From Clostridiaceae bacterium (GTDB lineage: Bacteria; Bacillota; Clostridia; Christensenellales; CAG-917), in the NCBI GenBank assembly GCA_031289315.1, contig JAITPR010000060.1:1-57686 (forward strand): a stretch of DNA of 57,686 bases, in the 5' to 3' direction. Made by a program: the position numbers and the translations under genes. Below, in pieces: positions 1 to 8,159 of this stretch (position 1 is its first letter; each line of letters starts with the position of its first letter). Below the pieces are notes generated by a model. The model did no database searches, was not told the origin of the DNA, and was given only the letters and a program-made list of their open reading frames with translations.

Positions 1-161
1 ATTCGAGGGGATAAAATATTTTCAGGCTATTTTTAAGGATAAAATTGTCTGAAAGCACAGGGCGTAGCACCGCTACGGACGAGCATTTTAGACGGTTTTA
101 GACTAAAAAGAGTCGAAAATATTTTCTTAGCCAAAAGTCGTCACCGCGGATTGTCCACTCC
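1..161. repeat. Long copy of dispersed palindromic repeat family 1 (cut by window edge)
   Basis: The right arm reads GTCACCGCGGATTGTCCAC, as in about 11 other copies in the window. Like the copy at 28144-28320 it carries an extra core of roughly 100 bp with the segment GCGTAGCACCGCTAC and an internal GTCT/AGAC inverted pair. The left arm lies partly outside the window. The remaining DNA up to 327 holds no gene. Confidence 0.8.
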
Positions 162-250
162 TAATTTAAACTATACCTTGCAATGTCCTTTCAACTGCGG
201 TATAATAAAAGAAATAAGAAATTGAAACGGGTGCCGCGCGCTATACAAAC

Positions 251-303
251 AACGGTTGACAAAACCGCCGTACGCTAGCTGGTAACGGTTGACAAAACCG
301 CCG
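251..303. repeat. Two identical 20-bp direct repeats
   Basis: AACGGTTGACAAAACCGCCG occurs at 251-270 and again at 284-303, a 33-bp period, directly upstream of the metallophosphoesterase gene. Each copy contains TTGACA, which resembles a -35 box, and the GGTT/AACC part can pair with itself. It may be promoter DNA duplicated by slippage; its function is unknown. Confidence 0.7.
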
Positions 304-327
304 CGACCCTTTCAAAAGAGAAAAAAA

Positions 328-1986
328 ATGCCCGATTACAGTAAAATTAAGCCCCTAAAGGTCACGGTCATCACCGATATTCACTACTATTCTAAGCTGT
401 TGGGTACGGAGGGCGAAGCCTACATGAAAAACGAAGGGCGTAAGCAGACGTTGGCGCGTGAAACCGAAGAAGTTATCCGTGAGGCATGGGACTTAATTTG
501 CGACGACGCGGAAGCACAAACCGTACTGATTCACGGCGACATCACGTCAAACGGCGACTTCGCCAGTCACGACGAGGTTCTTGTCCTGCTTAGGGAGCTG
601 CAAGCGCGGGGCAAACGGATAATCCTCTCCTTTTCCACTCACGACTACCGCCAACTCACGGACGACAAGCTGTACGCGCAAAGCTACGACGGCGACACCG
701 TCACTCAAATTCCTTGCTATATGCAAAATGATATTGTCGGGCGCTTCGACGAATTCGGGCGCGGCGACGCAATCTCACGCTGCCCCACTACCTTCTCATA
801 CACGGCGCAGCTGTCCGACGGTATAAGACTGCTGGTGCTTGACGACGACATGTGGGGAACGGTGGGCTGCGGCTACCTTCTAGAGCATTTAACATGGATT
901 AAGGAGCAGACGGAAGACGCCAAGGCACACAATCAATTTATCTTTGCGATGGCGCACCACCCCATCCTGCCGCCCCACCCCCTCTATTCCATTATGGGAA
1001 AAAAGAACGACATAGTTTTAAATTATCGGGAAGTATTTCAGTACTTTTCCGACGCCGGGCTTAACGTGTTTTTTACCGGTCACGCTCACATTCACGACAT
1101 ATCTTACGACTATTCGGCTAGCGGAAATATTTTTTACGACATCTCCACCGCCGCGCTTATAGGCTATCCACCCGCCATGCGCACGGCAACAATCGACCCG
1201 ACAAACGACGTTATTCACGTGGCGACCCATATCATTCAAGGCTGCCGATATCTAGACACGGAAGGGCTTACCCTGCCGCTGTTTATCCGCCGCAACTTTT
1301 TTGGAATGATTGAGGATTTTATAGAGAGCGGCGCCTCCGGAGATATAGCGCGCTTCGCCCAAATCGCCGACGGCATGAGCATACGGGAACATACGATAAA
1401 AAAAGTAAAAATTTTTGTGAAGCCCGTGTTTAAATATCTCTCTAAGCTTACCGTAAAAAAAATAGCTAGGTGGACAAAAAAGGAAACTAAGTTAAAAAAA
1501 TCCGAATATGCCGACATTGCGGAGGCGCGCGTAGTTCCGTTTGTAATAGACATCGTGACACGCATGTACGCGGGTGACCCTAATTATGGACCGGATACCG
1601 CCTACTATAAAATAGCCATGGCGCTCGTGTCGGTTATAGATAGCATAATCCGCTGTTTACCGATTGATTTTAATAAAATAACCGGCTTTTCATGTCTTTC
1701 CGAAATTGTGGACCCCATGATTTATAACAAGGGCATTTGCGACGACCACGCGGATATTATTGTCGACAACGAAAAGGCGGCGAAAATTTTTCCTAAAATT
1801 GAAGCCTATACGCCGCCGTATACCAGTAAAAAGGGACCTAAAATTATTGTCGTACTCGTGCTGACCGCAATCATTTTCTCTCCGATTTTAGTACCTGCAG
1901 CACTTATTTTAGGTATAGTCTTAGGATTAAAGAAATTATTTAAACCCAAAAAGAAAAAAAATACGGGTATGGACAATTCGCGGTGA
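328..1986 (+). CDS. Membrane-anchored calcineurin-like metallophosphoesterase
   Basis: The protein (552 aa from the ATG at 328) shows the metallophosphoesterase blocks in order: TDIHYYS near the N-terminus, HGDITSNGD, STHDYR in place of the usual GNHD, AHHP and GHAHIHD. These normally bind two metal ions and hydrolyse phosphoesters; the substrate cannot be read. After about residue 350 there is a family-specific region, then one hydrophobic helix next to the C-terminus followed by a lysine-rich tail (KPKKKKN), so the protein is probably tail-anchored. I chose ATG 328, preceded by AAAGAG, over an in-frame TTG at 289 that lies inside a direct repeat. The last codons (GMDNSR-stop) are supplied by the repeat element at 1965-2034, so the original C-terminus may have been altered by its insertion. 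Confidence 0.85.
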   Translation: MPDYSKIKPLKVTVITDIHYYSKLLGTEGEAYMKNEGRKQTLARETEEVIREAWDLICDDAEAQTVLIHGDITSNGDFASHDEVLVLLRELQARGKRIILSFSTHDYRQLTDDKLYAQSYDGDTVTQIPCYMQNDIVGRFDEFGRGDAISRCPTTFSYTAQLSDGIRLLVLDDDMWGTVGCGYLLEHLTWIKEQTEDAKAHNQFIFAMAHHPILPPHPLYSIMGKKNDIVLNYREVFQYFSDAGLNVFFTGHAHIHDISYDYSASGNIFYDISTAALIGYPPAMRTATIDPTNDVIHVATHIIQGCRYLDTEGLTLPLFIRRNFFGMIEDFIESGASGDIARFAQIADGMSIREHTIKKVKIFVKPVFKYLSKLTVKKIARWTKKETKLKKSEYADIAEARVVPFVIDIVTRMYAGDPNYGPDTAYYKIAMALVSVIDSIIRCLPIDFNKITGFSCLSEIVDPMIYNKGICDDHADIIVDNEKAAKIFPKIEAYTPPYTSKKGPKIIVVLVLTAIIFSPILVPAALILGIVLGLKKLFKPKKKKNTGMDNSR

Positions 1987-2034
1987 CGACTTGCCAATCA
2001 AAAAAATATTTTGTCACCGAGAACTGCCCACACC
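1965..2034. repeat. Family 1 palindromic repeat, overlapping a CDS end
   Basis: Arms GGGTATGGACAATTCGCGG and its near-complement ending TGCCCACACC surround an inner TTGCC...AAATATTTTGTC core. It overlaps the final six codons and the stop of the upstream phosphoesterase gene, and lies between convergent genes. Confidence 0.85.
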
Positions 2035-2088
2035 AAAAAAATTATTTAAACCCAAAACATTTAAGCGCCGCACGGATAACCTCCGTCT

Positions 2089-3342
2089 TCAAGGCACAAC
2101 CTCCACACCTTTTAACCAATAGTTCATACTTAAAGCAATTACGTCGTCTTCTATCACGCCGTCGCGATCTACCGGGACCGGGGTTCCGTCATTCGCGGTG
2201 AGGATTTGTCCGCTTTGGGTTATCACACAAGCGGAGTCCGAGAAAATAAAATTCAATTTATTGCTTGTGAATACGTCCCAATCGTTGTCGTCATCCAAAA
2301 ACCACGCCTTGAGTGCGGTAATCGCCGCACGGGTATCGTCGGAGGCGGCGGCGGAAAAGGGAGTTAAATCAAAAAGTCCCTTGTCGTATCCGCGGTAGTA
2401 ATTGCTAAATTCCGTCCACGCGTCCGCGGAAATAAATTGCCCGTCTTCAAAGCATTTCATCGCCGCCTTTACCGCCTTCATGTAATACACTCCCCAATTC
2501 CACACCGCGGAGGTAAGCACGGCGGTTCCGTCAAGACCGCTTCTTTCCACTGCGGCGTAAATGTCGGAGTTGTAACCTATGAAATATTTGCCCTCCGTTG
2601 CCGCCGTTTCCAACGCCGGCGCTACAGTGTCGCCGTGGTGGGTTATCACTCCGCAACCGCCGTCTAACAGCGTCCGCGCGCACTCCGCCTCTAAGAGGAA
2701 GTCCCCCCATGCACCCGTTATCTTCACCCTTATTACGGCGTCCGGATAAACGGCTTGCGCACCCAGTGCAAAGGCGTTGACGCCGCTTGCCGTTTCGGCT
2801 GTTCCGCCCTCTCCCTTGTGTCCGAAAGCCGAAACGTAGCCTATGTTAGGGTTGCCGGTTTCCTTTGCCTTGAAGCCCGCCGCAACGCCCGCCATGTAGC
2901 GCGCTTGATATATTCTGCCGAAAAAATTGTTCATGTTGTTGGCTTTGCCCGCGCCAAAATTATCCTTGCCGCCCGAACAGTGACTAAAAATTATTTTTGG
3001 GTTTTCTTTGGCTTTTTCCAACATTGTATCCGCATAGCCGTAGCTTATGCCTATTATCATTTTGCAACCGCTTTCAATCAGCTTTTCCGCCGCCGCGCTT
3101 ACCGCCGCGGAGTCGCCGTCAGGAACTCCGTCCTCCACAATAATTTGCCCGTCTTTAAGCCCCAATTCCTTTTGCATTTGCAAAACGCCCTGCAAGTGTG
3201 CATAGGTATAGCCGGCGGTATCGTCCTTTCCTCCGTCGCATATCACGCCTATTTTGAACTCACTCATTGCGTTGCAACCGGCAAACACCGACGCAAACGT
3301 AAGCACCAACGCCGCCAATAAAACGATTGTGATTTTTTTCAT
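2089..3342 (-). CDS. BMP/PnrA-family substrate-binding lipoprotein
   Basis: This 417-aa protein begins with a lipoprotein signal peptide (hydrophobic stretch then FAGC, Cys23), so it should be anchored outside the cell membrane. The mature part has the basic-membrane-protein/PnrA layout: an early IGVICDGGKDDTAGYTYAHL block, then GIGISYGYAD-like and FSHCSGG segments. Family members bind nucleosides or related ligands and deliver them to an ABC transporter. No permease or ATPase gene is adjacent; the upstream same-strand gene is another orphan binding protein. The ligand is an inference from the family only. The start ATG is followed by the typical MKK charge cluster. Confidence 0.85.
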   Translation of the reverse strand: MKKITIVLLAALVLTFASVFAGCNAMSEFKIGVICDGGKDDTAGYTYAHLQGVLQMQKELGLKDGQIIVEDGVPDGDSAAVSAAAEKLIESGCKMIIGISYGYADTMLEKAKENPKIIFSHCSGGKDNFGAGKANNMNNFFGRIYQARYMAGVAAGFKAKETGNPNIGYVSAFGHKGEGGTAETASGVNAFALGAQAVYPDAVIRVKITGAWGDFLLEAECARTLLDGGCGVITHHGDTVAPALETAATEGKYFIGYNSDIYAAVERSGLDGTAVLTSAVWNWGVYYMKAVKAAMKCFEDGQFISADAWTEFSNYYRGYDKGLFDLTPFSAAASDDTRAAITALKAWFLDDDNDWDVFTSNKLNFIFSDSACVITQSGQILTANDGTPVPVDRDGVIEDDVIALSMNYWLKGVEVVP

Positions 3343-3408
3343 TAGATTTATCTCCCACGGGCTTTAAACCGCTGTTACTTTGAGCAACCATGCCGACGGT
3401 AGGTATGG

Positions 3409-4269
3409 CTATATTTTCCACTTGTCCTTTAGGGCTTGCAGACTTCCGTCCTCCTTCATGGTATCAAGAAGCGCGTCTATACGCTTTTTAAGCACTTCGT
3501 GCGACATTTTAAAGGCTACGCCGAAGCTTTCCGTGCCGAACTCATCGGGCAAAACCGTGACCGCCGGATTGTTATTTTTTAACCCCTTTAAGATGCATTT
3601 ATCCGATATAAAAGCATCCACATTCTTGTTTAAGAAGGAGTCGTTGTCGGTAAACCATTCGGAGATACTTTCCTGCGCGAACTCCACGAATTCGATACGT
3701 TCAATTCTGCCGTTCTCGTTGATATAAAGCTTGGTGTTCTCCTCCGACGTGCTGTCCTTTAAAACGCCCACCTTTTTTTGGTCTAAGTCGGCAAAGGATT
3801 TTATATCGCCGTCCGCGTCCGTCAAAATACCCAACACATCAGTATAATACGGTTGTGAAAAAAGCATGCGCCGTTTCCTGTCGTCGTTTATTGTGTACGA
3901 GGATATAATCATGTCGACGTTTCCGTTCTCTAATGAAACCTCACGGCGACTTTCATCCAGATTGACGAAACGCGCCGCGCGCCGAAGCTTTGCCTCCTCC
4001 GGCGTAATCGAAAAGATGTCGGCGGCAATTATATAGGCTAAATCTATCTCGAAGCCCTCGTATACGGGTACGGACGGATTGGTCAAAACTGAAAAGTTCG
4101 GCACATTGATTTTAACCGAAACACATATATAATTGCGCGCTTTGATGTCTTCAATTATATCGTTCTGCGATTTACCGGGGTTTGTGCCGCACGCCGTAGC
4201 CGTAACGGCAACCGCCAAAAGGGTCGCCGCCGTAAGCGCGGCAAATAAGGCTCTTCTTAAAGCCGTCAT
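3409..4269 (-). CDS. Amino-acid-type ABC transporter substrate-binding lipoprotein (SBP_bac_3)
   Basis: The product (286 aa from ATG 4269) has a lipoprotein signal (TATACG, Cys27) and a family 3 solute-binding fold: a VYEGFEIDLAYIIA block, followed by NGNVDMIISSYTI and the YYTDVLGIL segment typical of polar amino-acid binding proteins. It should capture an amino acid outside the membrane. A TTG codon lies two codons upstream, but the GGAGG is only 4 nt from it and 10 nt from the ATG, so ATG is preferred. No permease genes are nearby; it may work with a distant transporter. Confidence 0.85.
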   Translation of the reverse strand: MTALRRALFAALTAATLLAVAVTATACGTNPGKSQNDIIEDIKARNYICVSVKINVPNFSVLTNPSVPVYEGFEIDLAYIIAADIFSITPEEAKLRRAARFVNLDESRREVSLENGNVDMIISSYTINDDRKRRMLFSQPYYTDVLGILTDADGDIKSFADLDQKKVGVLKDSTSEENTKLYINENGRIERIEFVEFAQESISEWFTDNDSFLNKNVDAFISDKCILKGLKNNNPAVTVLPDEFGTESFGVAFKMSHEVLKKRIDALLDTMKEDGSLQALKDKWKI

Positions 4270-4309
4270 AGACAAAGGACCTCCGATAAGTTATTATCCG
4301 TATTATTTC

Positions 4310-4380
4310 GGGGGTGGACAATCCTCGGTTACGACTTGCCTTCCAAAAAAATATTTTGTCACCGCGAATTGTCCACACCC
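4310..4380. repeat. Family 1 palindromic repeat
   Basis: Arms GGGGTGGACAATCCTCGG and CCGCGAATTGTCCACACCC pair imperfectly; the core reads GACTTGCC...ATATTTTGTC, the same orientation as the copy at 1965. It lies in the intergenic region upstream of the binding-protein gene. Confidence 0.85.
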
Positions 4381-4735
4381 ATTATTTTACCGCCGATTCA
4401 ATTAAATATGTAACCCGTTAAACACCTTTACAAACAGCTTTAAAACTGTAGTGTGCATAGGGCTTTTGCTTTCTAGAGGTAAGTCGAATACCTTACAAAC
4501 AGCTTTAAAACCCGCGTCAAACGGAATAAAACCACATAGAAACGCCGGCAAGGTCCGATAGGTAAACGCCCTCTTCTTTTCTACTCTGCCGTCAACGGAA
4601 CCCATATAATAAAGCCGCGCCGAACGGCAATAAAACCGCATATTTCTTAAAAGAATTTTTATGTTTGCAGGTACGTAAAAACGCTCCTCCTTTAAAGAGA
4701 AGCGCTTCTGCATTTAGTCCGCCGCGTCCGTTTTT
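4381..4735. other. Gene-free stretch with a 19-bp direct repeat
   Basis: TTACAAACAGCTTTAAAAC occurs at 4428-4446 and at 4493-4511 (65-bp period). An open frame of 103 codons crosses the stretch on the minus strand, but it has no Shine-Dalgarno sequence and no recognisable domain, so I do not annotate it as a gene. Confidence 0.5.
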
Positions 4736-5326
4736 TTATTCGTCGTTGATTTTTAAGAGGAATACTCCCTGCTTGGCGTGGCAAAGCGGACACTCCGCAA
4801 ACGCCTCCTTCCCCTCGTGCTCAAAGCCGCAATCGCCGCATTTCCATTTTACCGACTTCGGTTTTTTGTACATCGTCCCGTCGCGCATCTGCTCGTATAA
4901 CTGCGTGAACAGCTTGCGGTGACAGCTCTCCACCTGCACAAGGTTGTCGAAAAGTCCCTCAATGTCGTCAAAACCCTCCTGTTTGGCAATTTTGCCGTAC
5001 TCCGGATAAATCCTTTTTTCCTCTTCCGTTTCATCCTCTGCGGCAAGTTTGAGGTTGTCCAAAAGGTTCCACTTTTCCTTAAACGGATAGCCGGACGCGA
5101 TGTCGATGTTTGCTATAATACCCGTGTCGGCGGTCTGAATGAACGAATACAGCATTCTGGCGTGGTTGAACTCGTTCATGGTAACCTTTTGGATGAGGTC
5201 GGCAAGCGCCTTTAAGCCTTGCATGCGCGCGCCATATTCGATAAATTCATAACGGGTGCGCGCTTGTGTTTCGCCGGCGTAGGCTTTCGCCAAATTGAGG
5301 TAGGTTTTACTGTTTAACAGTTTCAT
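4736..5326 (-). CDS. rbr: Rubrerythrin
   Basis: Rubrerythrin is a cytoplasmic peroxide-reducing protein of anaerobes with a di-iron ferritin-like domain and a rubredoxin-like centre. Here the N-terminal four-helix part has GETQARTRYEF and EFNHAR iron ligands and a second VQVESCHRK helix. The C-terminal part has the CGDCG...CPLCHAKQG Zn/Fe knuckles. The length (196 aa) is normal. Two ATGs are 6 nt apart; the AAGGAG is one base from the first and 7 nt from the second, so the start is 5326. It stands alone, divergent from birA. A PerR-type regulator and a second rubrerythrin are encoded at 34.7-35.8 kb. Confidence 0.95.
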   Translation of the reverse strand: MKLLNSKTYLNLAKAYAGETQARTRYEFIEYGARMQGLKALADLIQKVTMNEFNHARMLYSFIQTADTGIIANIDIASGYPFKEKWNLLDNLKLAAEDETEEEKRIYPEYGKIAKQEGFDDIEGLFDNLVQVESCHRKLFTQLYEQMRDGTMYKKPKSVKWKCGDCGFEHEGKEAFAECPLCHAKQGVFLLKINDE

Positions 5327-5460
5327 GTTCATACTCCTTTATTTAAGTTATGTACACATACGTTTTCCGTTTAGCGGCTTGTGGTTTAATTATTGTGTCC
5401 TCCGGTGCATTTTATTCACACGAGGCGGCTTTATTTTATTGGAGTATGGATAATTTTTTG

Positions 5461-5489
5461 TTGTGTCGTCGGCGCGTGTATGCTAAAAT
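5461..5489 (+). promoter_or_regulatory. birA promoter, -10 box 7 nt before the ATG
   Basis: TTGTGT (5461-5466), a 17-bp spacer and TAAAAT (5484-5489), with an extended -10 TATGC. The start site expected 7 nt downstream is the A of the birA ATG at 5497, and no Shine-Dalgarno sequence precedes that ATG. Confidence 0.65.
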
Positions 5490-5496
5490 ATATACG

Positions 5497-6483
5497 ATGA
5501 ATACGAAAAGTAAATTACTTGAACTACTGGAAGCCGGCAGAGGTAAAAGTCTGTCCGGCGAAAGTATCGCTTCGGCGCTTGGGATTACCCGCGCCGCGGT
5601 TTGGAAAGCCGTCGTCGCTTTAAAGCGGGATGGTTACAACGTTTCCGGCGTGCAAAATCGCGGTTATACGCTTACCGACGGAAACAATATTTTGAGCGCG
5701 GAGGCTATTTATCCGCACCTTTTGATACCCTCCGTCAAAGAACGTATCCGCGTGTTTCCGTCCTTAGCGTCCACCAACAAAACCGCTAAGGAGCTTTCCG
5801 CAAACGGCGACGAAACCTCCGTTATAGTCGCCGACACGCAAACCGACGGACACGGACGACTGGGCAGACCCTTTTATTCTCCACCCGGTACGGGGCTTTA
5901 TATCAGCTTCATTCTGTCGCCGTCCGCTTTGGAGCTTCCCCTCGTTAACTCCGTAACAATCTATGCCGCGGGCGCGGTTTGTCGCGCAATAAAAACCGTT
6001 TGCGGCGTAGAATGCGGCATAAAATGGGTCAACGACGTGTTTTTTAACGGCAAAAAAATATGCGGAATTCTTACCGAAGCCGTTTCCGATCTCGAAACCG
6101 GCTCCATTGAACGGATTATTTTGGGCATAGGAATCAACATATCCACCGCAAACTTCCCCGATAACATAAACTCCGTCGCCGGCGCAATTTACTCCGCACC
6201 CGAAACACTCTCCGCGCCTATTGATGTCGGAGCAGTACGGAACCGGCTTGCCGCAGAGCTTATCAATATTTTTTGCGGTGCGTATCCGGAATTCACCTTT
6301 AACGCCGCGCTTGATTTGTACCGCGAACGCATGTTGTTGCTTGGTAAAACCGTTATTATCTCCAAAGCCGGAACCGAATTCACCGCCGAAGTGCGCGGTA
6401 TTGATAAAATCGGTCGGCTTGTCGTTTTGAAACCGGACGGCTCCACCGAAAACCTATCCTCCGGCGAAATTATTATAAGATGA
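5497..6483 (+). CDS. birA: Biotin-[acetyl-CoA carboxylase] ligase / biotin repressor BirA
   Basis: BirA makes biotinyl-AMP and transfers biotin to a lysine of carboxylase or decarboxylase carrier proteins; two-domain forms also repress biotin genes. The N-terminal 60 residues form a winged-helix domain (ASALGITRAAVWKAVVALK). The ligase domain has TDGHGRLGR (biotinyl-AMP loop) and GIKWVNDVFFNGKKICGIL, and a BPL_C-like barrel ends the protein (328 aa, usual size). The frame is open upstream to 5350, but homology starts at the ATG at 5497, which is placed exactly where transcription is predicted to begin (promoter 5461-5489). Translation is therefore probably leaderless. Biotin-dependent targets could include an OadB-type decarboxylase complex, whose beta subunit is encoded at 14.9 kb. 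Confidence 0.93.
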   Translation: MNTKSKLLELLEAGRGKSLSGESIASALGITRAAVWKAVVALKRDGYNVSGVQNRGYTLTDGNNILSAEAIYPHLLIPSVKERIRVFPSLASTNKTAKELSANGDETSVIVADTQTDGHGRLGRPFYSPPGTGLYISFILSPSALELPLVNSVTIYAAGAVCRAIKTVCGVECGIKWVNDVFFNGKKICGILTEAVSDLETGSIERIILGIGINISTANFPDNINSVAGAIYSAPETLSAPIDVGAVRNRLAAELINIFCGAYPEFTFNAALDLYRERMLLLGKTVIISKAGTEFTAEVRGIDKIGRLVVLKPDGSTENLSSGEIIIR

Positions 6484-6497
6484 GGTAGTGAATTAGC

Positions 6498-6523
6498 GTT
6501 CCTTTTGGGCGTCCAAAAGGAAC
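6498..6523 (+). terminator. Hairpin after birA
   Basis: GTTCCTTTTGG and CCAAAAGGAAC form an 11-bp stem. Related hairpins follow genes at 16382-16409, 8311-8338 and 30046-30073. It probably ends birA transcription, although there is no long T-run. Confidence 0.5.
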
Positions 6524-6555
6524 CGAAAAACCGCAAGCTTGAAGCTTGAGCCTCT

Positions 6556-6694
6556 GTTCTTTTTGCTGCGCGGCAAAAAGAACCAAAAAACGCGCAAGCT
6601 TGACACTGATCACTTGAAAAACGCGGTTGACTCAGAATAAATCCTTGGCGTCAACCGCGTTTTTAAATTTATTAAGTGTTAATCCCCCACTTAT
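6556..6694 (+). repeat. Repeat family 2, copy A (two-hairpin element)
   Basis: The element has a GTTCTTTTTGC/GCAAAAAGAAC hairpin, a linker containing CGCGCAAGCTTGACACTGAT, then a long AAAACGCGGTTGAC/GTCAACCGCGTTTT stem and an ATTTATTAAGTGTTAA tail. An inverted copy lies at 8160-8305. The second stem could terminate transcripts from both sides. Confidence 0.8.
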
Positions 6695-6805
6695 CGTCTT
6701 TCATTTTCTTTATGTCCCATTTACAAAGCCATGTTTTTTATGTCCCGTTACCGAAACTATGTTTTTTAAAGATTAATAGGCTATAACAGCTCAAACTGTC
6801 GGCTT

Positions 6806-7501
6806 TTAGCGTTGGTTAAGATCGGAGGTGCTTTTGCGTAAATACTTACGGGCAATTTTATTATCAGGATCGGAGTCTACTGCCTGCTTAAAGTATTTAT
6901 GCGCCAAAACTATATCGCGTTCAAATATTGCCGTCCATGTACCCAACGCCGTTAAAACAAAAGAATTTGCGGGAGCGCATTCTTGCGCCGTTTTTAAATA
7001 TCGGAGCGCCTCCTCACTATTCCCGACCTTTCCGGCATCGCAACCCAAATTGTAATAACCTATCCAGTAATCGGGTGCCGACGCAACCGTATTTTCCCAA
7101 TCTCCGGCTGCGGCGAAGCGTCCGGCTGTTTCAGAAAGCTTTCCGCTAAGTACATCACGGCAAAGTATAATGTTGGCAATTGCGCACGCGTCATAGTATG
7201 GCATACGTTTGACGCATTCATTCAGTATTTCCAACGCCCCCGCAAAATCTCCGCCTTTTGCCTTTGAAATTGCTTCGTCGTAACGCTTTTCATAATTAGG
7301 ATAATTCCCGGACGATGAACGCTTATTATACCGCATGATTTGCACAAAGTTCGCAATAGCTATGAGCGCGCCTACGCCCAAAACACACCAAAACGCAATC
7401 AAAAATCCCGGCGTACGCACAAAAAACACTGTAATTATCATTGTTATTTCTGCAACAATAGAAACGAAGAATAATATTCTCAAAACAGATAACTTTTTCA
7501 T
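6806..7501 (-). CDS. Membrane protein with tetratricopeptide repeats
   Basis: The 231-aa product starts with two adjacent hydrophobic helices (about residues 8-28 and 33-53). After a basic patch (RYNKRSSS) it continues with a helical TPR-like region: FAGALEILNECVKRMP, then YYNLGCDAGKVGNSEEALRYLKTAQECAP and AHKYFKQAVDSDPDN. TPRs bind proteins, so it is probably a membrane-bound adaptor. It follows the 97-aa membrane protein gene by 6 nt on the same strand and should share its promoter. That promoter overlaps an operator for the divergent XRE repressor. The function is not known. Confidence 0.7.
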   Translation of the reverse strand: MKKLSVLRILFFVSIVAEITMIITVFFVRTPGFLIAFWCVLGVGALIAIANFVQIMRYNKRSSSGNYPNYEKRYDEAISKAKGGDFAGALEILNECVKRMPYYDACAIANIILCRDVLSGKLSETAGRFAAAGDWENTVASAPDYWIGYYNLGCDAGKVGNSEEALRYLKTAQECAPANSFVLTALGTWTAIFERDIVLAHKYFKQAVDSDPDNKIARKYLRKSTSDLNQR

Positions 7502-7507
7502 ACTCTC

Positions 7508-7801
7508 TCAAGCGGCAATATTAATGACGCCCATAAAAATCAGAACAGCCCCAACTAACATCGTTATTGCCGAAATAAACGGAGTAAAAATTATGCGCGG
7601 TCTTACACTTCTATCCGTAAACATCAACAAGATAGACAAAGCAAGAAGTGAGTCGATGATGATAACTGCAATTTTATAACGGTCAAAATGCACAGACTCC
7701 CAATGTCTAGCATATAAAATGAAATCCACAATCGTTAAAATTGTCGGAATAATTGATATAAATCCTATAGATGCTTTTGCTACTCTTTCGCGTTCGTCCA
7801 T
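7508..7801 (-). CDS. Small three-helix membrane protein, XRE-controlled
   Basis: The 97-aa protein has three predicted membrane helices and short charged loops (MDERERVAK at the start, TDRSVRPR in the second loop). No family is recognised. The start ATG at 7801 follows GGAGGAAAAT at good spacing. A strong promoter lies upstream on the minus strand: TTGACT at 7859-7854, a 17-bp spacer and TATAAT at 7836-7831. A 15-bp palindrome sits inside the spacer. It is the first gene of a two-gene unit with the TPR protein and is divergent from the XRE regulator gene. Confidence 0.7.
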   Translation of the reverse strand: MDERERVAKASIGFISIIPTILTIVDFILYARHWESVHFDRYKIAVIIIDSLLALSILLMFTDRSVRPRIIFTPFISAITMLVGAVLIFMGVINIAA

Positions 7802-7837
7802 ATTTTCCTCCGAAAAATATTAATATCTGTATTATAA

Positions 7838-7881
7838 TGAACCAGTGGTTCAAAGTCAAGTGTTTTTGTACCATTGGTTCA
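7838..7881. promoter_or_regulatory. Two operators within divergent promoters
   Basis: TGAACCAGTGGTTCA (7838-7852, perfect palindrome around one base) and TGTACCATTGGTTCA (7867-7881, 13 of 15 identical) are 29 bp apart centre to centre. The first fills the spacer of the leftward promoter (7854-7859 / 7831-7836). The second occupies the spacer region of the rightward promoter, whose -10 is CATAAT at 7880-7885. Binding by the adjacent XRE protein would block both promoters. Confidence 0.75.
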
Positions 7882-7892
7882 TAATAAATTAT

Positions 7893-8114
7893 ATGACAAT
7901 TGTTATTCAAAAAATAATCAAGCGGAGATTGACCGAAGCAATTAAGACTTCGGGATTGAGCATGACAGAAATTGCCGCGGCTCTTGGGCTTTCCGTTTCC
8001 ATCATAGCGCAGTATTGCAACACAAAAAAGTTTCCGCGACTGGACACGTTTGCGCAATTGTGCAAGGTTTTGGACGTTTCAGCCGATTACATTTTAGGGC
8101 TGGACATTCAATAG
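7893..8114 (+). CDS. XRE/Cro-family transcriptional regulator
   Basis: This 73-aa protein is essentially one helix-turn-helix domain: LTEAIKTSGLSMTEIAAALG, then VSIIAQYCNTKKFPRLDTF and DVSADYILGL, the classic HTH_3 ending. Such single-domain proteins bind short palindromes as dimers. The probable sites are the two 15-bp palindromes just upstream, suggesting autoregulation plus repression of the divergent membrane-protein unit. An in-frame GTG at 7845 lies inside the first operator and is not favoured. The ATG at 7893 has no Shine-Dalgarno and lies 7 nt after CATAAT, so the mRNA may be leaderless. No toxin-type partner is evident; the divergent partners are membrane proteins. Confidence 0.85.
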   Translation: MTIVIQKIIKRRLTEAIKTSGLSMTEIAAALGLSVSIIAQYCNTKKFPRLDTFAQLCKVLDVSADYILGLDIQ

Positions 8115-8159
8115 TTGGCACAAAGCGTATTTAATATGCGGGCTGTTGCCGTGGGTGGA

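Noticed and set aside
4402..4713. 103-codon minus-strand frame between a repeat and rubrerythrin
   Set aside because: No Shine-Dalgarno, no domain, contains a direct repeat; probably chance open frame.
7508..8114. Toxin-antitoxin pair with the XRE protein
   Set aside because: The divergent partners are a three-helix membrane protein and a TPR membrane protein without toxin motifs; operator layout fits simple repression.
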